Shown here: positions 54,910-61,149 of the stretch, one piece after another
How the letters are laid out: every line of letters begins with the position of its first letter
Numbering within the stretch: the stretch's first letter is position 1
NCBI GenBank assembly: GCA_001443495.1
Contig: LDXR01000002.1
Location: 62,001-126,000, forward strand
DNA length: 64,000 nucleotides
Direction of reading: 5' to 3'
Origin: a candidate division NC10 bacterium CSP1-5
GTDB taxonomy: Bacteria > Methylomirabilota > Methylomirabilia > Methylomirabilales > CSP1-5
Program-made: the position numbers and the translations under genes
Notes under the pieces: model-generated
What the model saw: the letters and a program-made list of their open reading frames with translations, nothing else
Databases searched by the model: none
What the model was told of the DNA's origin: nothing

Positions 54910-55278
54910 ATGGTCTCGTATCTGGTCTATAAGAACATACACCTCATCGGTGTTTTTATGATTCTGATGGCGGTGGGGGGTCTCCTCCTTCGCTGTATTA
55001 CCGGAGGCACGCAGGAGCACTCATGGAGACGGCCGGTCGCCATCACTCACGGAGTCGGATTATTGCTAGTTCTGCTCGGCGGGTTCGGCATGCTCGCTCG
55101 TATCGGCATCTATTGGCCGTGGCCGGGGTGGGTGACGGGAAAGGTCATTATCTGGATGATCTTCGGCGGTCTCGTCGGCGTGATCTTTCGCCGGCCCGCC
55201 CTGGCGCGTTCCCTCTGGTGGGTTACCATTGCCCTTGCGGGCCTTGCCGCGTATCTGGCCGGACACAAGCCCTTGTGA
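54910..55278 (+). CDS. Four-helix integral membrane protein of unknown function
   Basis: 122 residues with four predicted membrane helices (for example LIGVFMILMAVGGLLLRCI, THGVGLLLVLLGGFGMLARI, VIIWMIFGGLVGVIF, VTIALAGLAAYLAG). A His in the first helix (YKNIHLIG) and another at THGVG resemble small haem-binding membrane proteins, but this is only a resemblance. No family named. 36 bp after the hydrolase. Confidence 0.65.
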   Translation: MVSYLVYKNIHLIGVFMILMAVGGLLLRCITGGTQEHSWRRPVAITHGVGLLLVLLGGFGMLARIGIYWPWPGWVTGKVIIWMIFGGLVGVIFRRPALARSLWWVTIALAGLAAYLAGHKPL

Positions 55279-55418
55279 TCCACCACGCCATTGTGCACCG
55301 CTCCTCCCCCTTCCCGGAGAAGGTTGAACGGTGCCCACTGTGCTGGTGGTCGTCCTACCCACCCCATATAGAAACCTGGCCCTGGATTTGCATCGAGAGA
55401 CCCGTCGTTTCCTCCCTC

Positions 55419-56024
55419 ATGCGGCGAGCATCGTCGCAGCCAGGACGTCAGGGCGGGGGCTGGTGCAGCTTGGCGAAATCAGATGTGCCGAAAAACAATC
55501 GGACGTTCTTTGATTCGCGCTTCGTGTGGACGGAGAAGCGGAGAGCCAACAGATTGGCCTTTATCCTCTTCTGGTCCATCGTGATGTATTACTTCTTTAA
55601 GGTGTATGTCGTGAGCGTCGGGGTTGTGACTGACATTAGCATGCACCCGACATTGCCAGAGGGGGCATATTATATGGTGAACAAGTACATCTACCGCTTT
55701 GCCCACCCTGAGCGGGGCGACATTGTGGTGTTCCAAAAGGATCGATACACCTCCGAGGAATACGTGAAGCGCGTGATCGGCCTTCCGGGCGAGACATTCT
55801 CCATACAGGGCGGCGAGATCTACATTAACGGCCGCCGGCTGGACGAACCGTACGCCGCCGGGCGAAGTCATCCCGATAGCGCTCCGCATACCATCGGGAA
55901 AGATGCCTACTTCGTCCTCGGCGACAACCGCCTGATGAGCGAAGACAGCCGCGAGTTCGGGGATGTTCTCTTCACGAATATCATGGGGAAAATTAAACCC
56001 GACCAGTTCTTTCCGTTTCGGTAG
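55419..56024 (+). CDS. lepB: Signal peptidase I, copy 1
   Basis: Serine-lysine protease that removes signal peptides. One membrane helix (LAFILFWSIVMYYFFKVYVV), catalytic Ser in TDISMHPTLPEG, catalytic Lys in YVKRVIGLPGE, and GDNRLMSEDSREFG near the end. About 201 residues from ATG 55419; another frame start (GTG near 55483) would give a shorter leader. No strong ribosome site, so the start is uncertain. Confidence 0.88.
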   Translation: MRRASSQPGRQGGGWCSLAKSDVPKNNRTFFDSRFVWTEKRRANRLAFILFWSIVMYYFFKVYVVSVGVVTDISMHPTLPEGAYYMVNKYIYRFAHPERGDIVVFQKDRYTSEEYVKRVIGLPGETFSIQGGEIYINGRRLDEPYAAGRSHPDSAPHTIGKDAYFVLGDNRLMSEDSREFGDVLFTNIMGKIKPDQFFPFR

Positions 56025-56209
56025 GCGGTACGGGGGGAGCCGCGGCCCGACCTCACGACTGGGCGGGCTGGGGGCGCGAGCAAGGCATTGCCTTCTTCCC
56101 GTGGTACAGACGACCAGATCTGGCCCAACATTTGCAAAGCCGACCTTCCTGGCAAGGAGAGAAGGGAAGACGCGGGTCGCAGAGAATCCTGTACGGCAGG
56201 GACGGGTGG

Positions 56210-56785
56210 ATGATGGCACGGACATCTTCAGGACACGTTTCGTCAGGAAAAGATAGAGCCTTTTTTAACTGGCGATACATCAGGGGTAAATACGAGAGGC
56301 GACGAGAGCACAGGCTGGCCTTTATCCTCCTCTGGTCAATCCTGCTGGCCTTTCTGTTTAGAACATTTGTCGTTACGGTCGGCGTGGTGAATGACACGAG
56401 CATGCACCCGGCGTTGGGCGAGGGGGGCTATTACTTGGTCAACAAATACATCTATCACTTTGCCCGTCCTCAGCGGGGCGACATCGTCGTCTTCCGCGTC
56501 GGGCAATATGACACGGAGGAGCAGGTCAAGCGCATCATCGGGCTGCCGGGTGAGACGCTGCAGATCACGTCAGGCGAGGTCTACATTAACGGCCGCCGGC
56601 TGGACGAATCGTACGCCGTGGGTGCCACCTACCCCGATTTCGGGCCGACCACCGTTGAGGAAGACTCCTACTTCGTCCTCGGGGACACGCGATGGGTGCG
56701 GGAGGACAGCCGCGATTTTGGCGCTGTCCCGCTGAAGAACATCGTGGGCAAGGTGAAACCGGGCGAGTTTTTCCCATTCCGCTAA
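56210..56785 (+). CDS. lepB: Signal peptidase I, copy 2
   Basis: Paralogue of the preceding gene: the helix LAFILLWSILLAFLFRTFVV, Ser in NDTSMHPALGEG, Lys in QVKRIIGLPGE, GEVYINGRRLDESYAVGA. The usual GDN of the last motif is GDT here (GDTRWVREDSRDFG). 191 residues. Two adjacent ATGs at 56210 and 56213 follow AGGGACGGGTGG. The two genes lie 185 bp apart in tandem and arose by duplication; they have since diverged. Confidence 0.87.
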   Translation: MMARTSSGHVSSGKDRAFFNWRYIRGKYERRREHRLAFILLWSILLAFLFRTFVVTVGVVNDTSMHPALGEGGYYLVNKYIYHFARPQRGDIVVFRVGQYDTEEQVKRIIGLPGETLQITSGEVYINGRRLDESYAVGATYPDFGPTTVEEDSYFVLGDTRWVREDSRDFGAVPLKNIVGKVKPGEFFPFR

Positions 56786-57020
56786 ACGATCCCGACACCC
56801 CACCGAAAGGGACCTCTCTGACCTGAACAGCCCGTCAGTGTCCCTACACTTTATGCGTCTTGGCATCTCCTTTGCACCCAAGGTCCAAAAACCGGCGCGT
56901 AACACTCTGAAATGAGGTTGCATCCCACCACAGCGGGCGACAGGAGCCTGTCGGCCTTTGGCGGGACCATGGTGACGCCATGACTACTCGGTTTTCCCAG
57001 GGCCATATCTCGCGGTATCC

Positions 57021-58115
57021 GTGGACGAGTCGATGAACGCGCAGGATCTCCAACAATATCTCTTGAAGGTGGTGGAGCAGACCCGGGCACTCGACATCCG
57101 CCACTACGAGTGGCGGGAGCATAATTCCCTTGAACGCGAACTCCTCCCCGCCGTTATCGAGTCCCTCTCGGGGGCGATCGATGTATTCACCCACATGCTG
57201 ACGCATTACGGGGACAGTCGGGAAGATGAGACTCCGGGTGCAGGATCGCGCACTTCCGATGCGGGCTCCGGTGACGGGGGTGACCGCGTGACTCACGCGG
57301 AGGCAGGCGTCCAGCGTATCACCGACCTCGCCTTTATGGCCCGGTGGGAACTGTACCGCGAGCGCGAAGGACTGGGAAAGATTCCTTCGGGTCGCGCGGC
57401 GTGGGCCATTGTTTCCGAATGCGGGCGCGCGTGCAGACGGTTGATCACGTCAGCGATTGCGATCGAAGACGCCATGTGCGCATACGAAGGTTTGGAAAAT
57501 ACCCTCCGCCATCTCTACCAAACAGAGCTCAGCCGGTCGCTCCAAGTCCGGCGCGCGTATGCGATGCTTCGGCACACCATAGTGGGCGACGGTCCCTCGC
57601 CCGGGGAGAGTGTTCGTGAGCGACTTCGCAGGGCTGCCTTCGCCATTGCACGACTCGTCGGCAACGACGTGTACGCTGACTTACGTGCCTCGGACCGCAT
57701 GCGCATAGAGGCCGTCCAGCGCCAACTCACCGAGTGGCGTGAGGCGAATCGATATTCCGATCCCCTTGTGGGTCTCAGGCTTTGGCAGGAGATCGAGAAC
57801 CTCTCCGAGCTCTTGCTCGAGGTGAACAAGCGCGCCGAGCTCCGAGAGCACGATCAGGCCGTCGTTGCCGAAGCGCATGCGAAACTCTTCCGCGCCGCCA
57901 GCGCGCCGGATCTTGTGCCGCAGGATCTCCTACTCCAACTTCAGTCTCTGTTCGGCAGGGATGGGGAACTCGACAGGCTGATCACTGACCCCGGGTCGCA
58001 TTCGACTGCGGACTGGAGACGGCCCCTCGAAGAGGTTCTCGAAGGGCTGAACCGCACCAAGCAAGAGATAGAGGGACTGCAAGGGAGCCTCGGCCCGTCT
58101 CTATTTTCATTCTAG
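57021..58115 (+). CDS. Helical protein of unknown function
   Basis: 364 residues, soluble, almost all predicted helix, with no signal peptide or membrane segment. Runs such as QQYLLKVVEQTRALDIRHYE, LENTLRHLYQTELSRSLQVR and LIDQ-like heptads suggest a multi-helix bundle. A Gly/Ser/Asp-rich linker occurs at about residues 65-92. No family recognised. Starts at GTG 57021 or ATG 57033; no strong Shine-Dalgarno. The 235 bp upstream show no clear promoter. It is a stand-alone gene between lepB2 and another unknown gene. Confidence 0.65.
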   Translation: MDESMNAQDLQQYLLKVVEQTRALDIRHYEWREHNSLERELLPAVIESLSGAIDVFTHMLTHYGDSREDETPGAGSRTSDAGSGDGGDRVTHAEAGVQRITDLAFMARWELYREREGLGKIPSGRAAWAIVSECGRACRRLITSAIAIEDAMCAYEGLENTLRHLYQTELSRSLQVRRAYAMLRHTIVGDGPSPGESVRERLRRAAFAIARLVGNDVYADLRASDRMRIEAVQRQLTEWREANRYSDPLVGLRLWQEIENLSELLLEVNKRAELREHDQAVVAEAHAKLFRAASAPDLVPQDLLLQLQSLFGRDGELDRLITDPGSHSTADWRRPLEEVLEGLNRTKQEIEGLQGSLGPSLFSF

Positions 58116-58208
58116 TGCCCTTCCAGCATTTCTCATCCAGTTCACACACCCCTCACGTTCGAGATTTTCCTGCGCGAAAGACGGTTTCCCGGAGAGGGTA
58201 CTTTTCGC

Positions 58209-58238
58209 TTGACAGTGTTCTCCCCCGTTGGCTAGAAG
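58209..58238 (+). promoter_or_regulatory. Candidate promoter upstream of the 112-residue protein
   Basis: TTGACA (58209-58214), 18-nt spacer, TAGAAG (58233-58238). Leaves a leader of about 160 nt before 58402, with no other recognisable feature. Confidence 0.5.
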
Positions 58239-58401
58239 GGGAGCACTCGTATTTGCAGTCAATCTAGCGCGTGCGTCCCACGGTCCTGCTCACGAGAGGA
58301 GCATTCCTCCATGCGCCGTCCACCACACCGCTTGTATGATGGATTCGGTCACACGTCTCCTGAATTACAGTATAGAGTGGTAAGGACGAGCTGGTGAAAA
58401 G

Positions 58402-58740
58402 ATGGCGTATTACTTGGTTCAGGCGAGGCCAAGGCAAGAGCGGCTCAGGGAGCTGGAGAAGCTGCTGGCGGAGCGGGCCTTTGACGGGCTGCGGCCCTTC
58501 GGGCAAGCGCTGAGCGCGGGTCTCGCTGGCGCGCGGGTGGGTGCCGAAGGACTCGCCCTCTGGGAGGAGGAGGACTACTGTTCACCACCGCTCGCTATGG
58601 AGCGGGCCGCGGTGCTCGACAGCTATTTTGACGATATCCAGGTCGAGGCGGTCATGCCTGGCGAGGGGTGGAGTCGCATTCAGGAGATGCCGCGGCTTTT
58701 CCCCGCTCTCGCTTTACGGGGGTTCAGTACTGAGGACTGA
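58402..58740 (+). CDS. Small soluble protein of unknown function
   Basis: 112 residues beginning MAYYLVQARPRQERLRELEK, with an acidic WEEEDYCSPPLAMERAAVLD in the middle. No signal, no membrane helix, one Cys. It looks like a conserved small protein, but I cannot name a family. Its last codons and stop (58729-58740) fall inside a tandem 7-bp repeat, so the C-terminus is set by the repeat. Confidence 0.65.
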   Translation: MAYYLVQARPRQERLRELEKLLAERAFDGLRPFGQALSAGLAGARVGAEGLALWEEEDYCSPPLAMERAAVLDSYFDDIQVEAVMPGEGWSRIQEMPRLFPALALRGFSTED

Positions 58741-58770
58741 GGGCTGAGGACTGAGGGCTGAGGACTGAGC
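58729..58770. repeat. Tandem 7-bp repeat
   Basis: Six heptamers: ACTGAGG, ACTGAGG, GCTGAGG, ACTGAGG, GCTGAGG, ACTGAGC. The stop codon of the preceding gene lies within it. Separates two convergent genes. Confidence 0.85.
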
Positions 58771-58793
58771 ACTGGCTAGCGCTTCGGGGATTC

Positions 58794-59099
58794 TTATCGG
58801 AGCTGGATATTCCCGGTGGCGGGGTCATAAGCGTACAGGCTGACGTCGATTCTTTGGTTCTGGACGAGGGGCAGTTCGGTCAAGCTTGCCGGGAAGCGGC
58901 CATTTTCCACGTAATACTGCTGGATCGCTGTCTCGAGCGCCTTCATGTCTGCCTGAGCCCGCACCCTTTCAACGCGTCCCTTCGCATCGATGACTTGTTT
59001 CCCGTATTGCTGAACGGGGTTCTGGCCTTCACCGCATCCCAGAACGAAGAAGAGGACGAACAGAGTGACCGTAACCGGCGCGACTTGATTGCTGAACAC
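58794..59099 (-). CDS. Lipoprotein with pseudopilin-like domain
   Basis: 101 residues. The N-terminus is a lipoprotein signal (TLFVLFFVLGCGEGQ, lipobox LGC). The rest resembles the globular part of type II secretion/pilus pseudopilins: a helix with ADMKALETAIQQYYVENGRF, PASLTELPL, then strands (LYAYDPATGNIQLR). The prepilin peptidase site is absent, so it cannot be a normal pilin. GGGGGAGGAGC precedes the GTG. Function unknown. Confidence 0.7.
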   Translation of the reverse strand: MFSNQVAPVTVTLFVLFFVLGCGEGQNPVQQYGKQVIDAKGRVERVRAQADMKALETAIQQYYVENGRFPASLTELPLVQNQRIDVSLYAYDPATGNIQLR

Positions 59100-59172
59100 G
59101 CTCCTCCCCCGGCTTGGTTATTCAATGTCAATTACCAGCGCCGATCTGCAAGGGGCGTGCCGGGAGGAAGTG

Positions 59173-59289
59173 ATGCCCAAAGCCATCTGGAACGGAGCCG
59201 TCCTGGCCAAGAGTGACCGAGCAGTCAATGCGCGCGGGGTCGTGGTACCCCGGATGGATTCCCCGAGCGGAGAGCAATCTTTTGCTTGA
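59173..59289 (+). pseudogene. 5' remnant of a DUF427 gene
   Basis: A 38-codon frame behind an excellent GGGAGGAAGTG reads MPKAIWNGAVLAKSDRAV, the usual start of DUF427 proteins, then NARGVVVPRMDSPSGEQSFA, which is unrelated, and stops. The conserved YFPxE core is gone. The stop TGA is part of the TTGACA at 59286. Confidence 0.6.
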
Positions 59290-59315
59290 CAGGTAACGCG
59301 GGTTCTTGGCAAAAT
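59286..59315 (+). promoter_or_regulatory. Candidate promoter of non-coding transcript A
   Basis: TTGACA (59286-59291), 18-nt spacer, CAAAAT (59310-59315). Start near 59322. A 19-bp sequence AAAATCATGTTTGATTTCG overlapping the -10 recurs at 59561 with two changes. Confidence 0.5.
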
Positions 59316-59321
59316 CATGTT

Positions 59322-59507
59322 TGATTTCGCCGCCAAAAGGCCTTCGTGCAGGAACCTGTGGAGGAGGGAGCCGCTCCTTCCCCCGGGTAAGAAAGAAATG
59401 AGCTGCGTGAAGATAGCCTGCGGCCCAGGCGTAGCGCATTGGGTTGCGTGGCGGGCATTTAAATGGCCCTCTCGGCGGAGCATGGCCCGAGAGGGCGTTT
59501 TCTTTTT
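59322..59507 (+). ncRNA. Candidate non-coding transcript A (about 186 nt)
   Basis: Lies between a promoter (59286-59315) and a strong intrinsic terminator (59466-59507: stem GCCCTCTCGG/CCGAGAGGGC, then GTTTTCTTTTT). It contains several local hairpins (GCAGGAACCTGT; GGAGC-C-GCTCC; GCCTGCGGCCCAGGC) and a possible end-to-end pairing of CCGCCA near the 5' end with TGGCGG before the terminator. No frame in it looks coding. The identity is unknown; it could be a small RNA or a riboswitch-like leader. Confidence 0.45.
59466..59507 (+). terminator. Rho-independent terminator A
   Basis: 10-bp stem GCCCTCTCGG/CCGAGAGGGC with an 11-nt loop, followed by GTTTTCTTTTT. Confidence 0.85.
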
Positions 59508-59615
59508 CCGACAGGGACTTTTCCGGATTCCTACACAACAGAGGCTCGTGACTAATTAAGAAAATCCCGTTTGATTTCGAGGCAACGGCCAAACCGCTTA
59601 AAGGAGAGTAGAGCG

Positions 59616-59696
59616 ATGGGACCCCGGGACTTCTACAAGCTTCTTTTGTCGTCGGACCGGTGGCGCGGACAGTTTGAATTTGAAATTACCCCTTGA
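59616..59696 (+). CDS. Small ORF of 26 codons (possible leader peptide)
   Basis: AAAGGAGAG lies 7 nt before the ATG. The peptide reads MGPRDFYKLLLSSDRWRGQF and ends FEITP. Its stop TGA is part of the -35 TTGACA of the next promoter, as with the remnant at 59173. No known family. Could be a true micro-protein or the start of another lost gene. Confidence 0.4.
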   Translation: MGPRDFYKLLLSSDRWRGQFEFEITP

Positions 59697-59721
59697 CACG
59701 GGGCGGAGGCTTTGCTACAGT
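59693..59721 (+). promoter_or_regulatory. Sigma-70 promoter of transcript B
   Basis: TTGACA (59693-59698), 17-nt spacer, TACAGT (59716-59721). Start near 59728. The best promoter in the region. Confidence 0.75.
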
Positions 59722-59727
59722 GCCGAT

Positions 59728-59842
59728 CATATACTGGCTTTCAATCCTAGGATCTGCGGACGGACCCAGGGCCGGTCCCGTCCCCGGAGGCCAAGGCGCC
59801 TCAAGGAGGAATTAGGTTCCTCCGCGAGGCGTTTTTATTTTT
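59728..59842 (+). ncRNA. Candidate non-coding transcript B or regulator leader (about 115 nt)
   Basis: Runs from the promoter at 59693-59721 to the terminator at 59797-59842. A first stem-loop (GGACGG/CCGTCC) is followed by the two-part terminator stem. The response-regulator gene starts 73 nt after the terminator, so this may be an attenuated leader for that gene rather than a free RNA. No known riboswitch class recognised. Confidence 0.45.
59797..59842 (+). terminator. Rho-independent terminator B
   Basis: Outer stem CGCCTC/GAGGCG and inner stem AGGAGGAA/TTCCTCC around a 5-nt loop, followed by TTTTTATTTTT. Confidence 0.85.
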
Positions 59843-59914
59843 CGGATCGGAAGATCCTAGCCAGAAGATGGAGCCCAAGAGCCGTGAGCTGGGGCCCGTT
59901 TGAAGGTCCATGAG

Positions 59915-60592
59915 ATGAGGGCGCAGGAAGACGTTATTCGTATCCTTATCATTCACCGCAGTCGTCTGATTCGGGAGGGTTTCGCCTTTGTCTTGGACCA
60001 CCAAGAGTCCATATCCGTGATTGGCAGCGTTGCCGGGGTCGGCGAAGTCGTCGGTGATCTGGAGCGGCTTCGCCCGGCTGTCATCCTCCTGGATCTCTGC
60101 CTCCCGGACCGGGGTGGTCTGAGAGACGCGCAATGGATCCGGGAGGTCCTTCCTGGAGCCAAGATTCTGATGACAGGGCTCAGCGAATTGGAATCCGATG
60201 TTCTGGCGTGCTTCGAAGCAGGGGCAGCAGGGTATCTTCCCCAGGAAGCATCACTGGAGGAGCTGCTGAATAGCATTCAGGCGGTAGCAGCGGGAGAGGT
60301 TCTCTGTTCACCCAAGGTCACGGCTTTGCTCGTCTCCCGGATTGCCGAGGCTAGTCGTGAAAGGGAGCTGCGTCGCGTCCAGGGTCTGCCGAACCTCACC
60401 CGTCGCGAGCTCGAGATCATCGCCCTCGTTGAGGAGGGATTAAGTAACAAAGAAATCGCTGTCCGCTTAGAGATAGAAATCCCGACGGTCAAGACCCATA
60501 TCCATAACATTCTGGAAAAGCTACAGCTTGATGGCCGGCGCGAAGCCGCACAGTATGTGAGAGAGTGGGGTTTGCTGAGGAGTTCGCCATGA
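59915..60592 (+). CDS. LuxR/NarL-type response regulator with atypical receiver
   Basis: 225 residues. Receiver at 1-125, LuxR-type helix-turn-helix at about 160-222 (NLTRRELEIIALVEEGLSNK, VKTHIHNILEKLQLDGR). In the receiver the phospho-acceptor Asp is present (VILLDLCLPD) but the acidic pair is replaced by His-Arg (ILIIHRSRL) and the Lys by Gln (AGYLPQEAS), so normal phosphorylation is doubtful. Start ATG 59915 with GAAGGT upstream. No sensor kinase is seen nearby. It lies downstream of transcript B. Confidence 0.88.
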   Translation: MRAQEDVIRILIIHRSRLIREGFAFVLDHQESISVIGSVAGVGEVVGDLERLRPAVILLDLCLPDRGGLRDAQWIREVLPGAKILMTGLSELESDVLACFEAGAAGYLPQEASLEELLNSIQAVAAGEVLCSPKVTALLVSRIAEASRERELRRVQGLPNLTRRELEIIALVEEGLSNKEIAVRLEIEIPTVKTHIHNILEKLQLDGRREAAQYVREWGLLRSSP

Positions 60593-60647
60593 GGAGTTAC
60601 GGGATGGAGTAGGAAGGATTAATCCTTTTCTGCCAAGAGGGCGCGTT

Positions 60648-60676
60648 GGGTCTACGGAGACGTAGACCCTTTTTTT
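60648..60676 (+). terminator. Rho-independent terminator after the response regulator
   Basis: Stem GGGTCTACG/CGTAGACCC with GAGA loop and seven T. A perfect palindrome AAGGATTAATCCTT lies just before it at 60614-60627. Confidence 0.88.
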
Positions 60677-60768
60677 GTGCCCGAATACATCAAATCTACA
60701 ACCCCGATCTATTGTCTTGCCTGGGCATAGTCTTTACCGTATCACGCACAGGCGGAGTGAGTGTGGCG

Positions 60769-61149
60769 ATGAAGCTCAAGATTCTCTTAGCAAATCGTCC
60801 TCGAATGTTGCGTGAAATGGTGAGGAAGATCATCGAGGACGAGCAAGACATGGAGGTGGTGGGGGAGGTCTTGGCTCCGGTGGATCTTCTCGTCGCTGTG
60901 AGAGAAACAAGGGCGGACGCGGTTATTCTGACCATGAGGGGTTCTGAGGAGCCGGGCATTTGTAGTCACCTGCTCGCCGAGTATCCGGACCTCACGATCC
61001 TCGGTTTGGCATTTGAGGGTCAAAAGGCCTTTGTGAAGCAACTGCGTCCCCGGCGCGAAGAGATCGCTGACCCCACGGGGGCGAAGATCCTCAGCGCCCT
61101 TCGTAATGCCATCCGGGGCCCGTGGTTATCGGTTGATAAGGTTCAATGA
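60769..61149 (+). CDS. Degenerate single-domain receiver protein
   Basis: 126 residues with the pattern of a receiver domain (KLKILLANRPRMLREMVRKI, then MEVVGEVLAPVDLLVAV) but none of the active-site residues: the acidic pair is Ala-Asn, the phospho-acceptor Asp is Thr (AVILTMRGSEEPG), and the Lys is absent. No output domain. It may bind a partner constitutively. ATG at 60769 with GGCGGAGT upstream. The stop overlaps the next gene (ATGA), so the two are translated together. Confidence 0.75.
   Translation: MKLKILLANRPRMLREMVRKIIEDEQDMEVVGEVLAPVDLLVAVRETRADAVILTMRGSEEPGICSHLLAEYPDLTILGLAFEGQKAFVKQLRPRREEIADPTGAKILSALRNAIRGPWLSVDKVQ

Noticed and set aside
59322-59507. Transcript A as 6S RNA
   Set aside because: Length and promoter-terminator layout fit, but I could not trace the long closed hairpin with a central bubble; only short stems were found.
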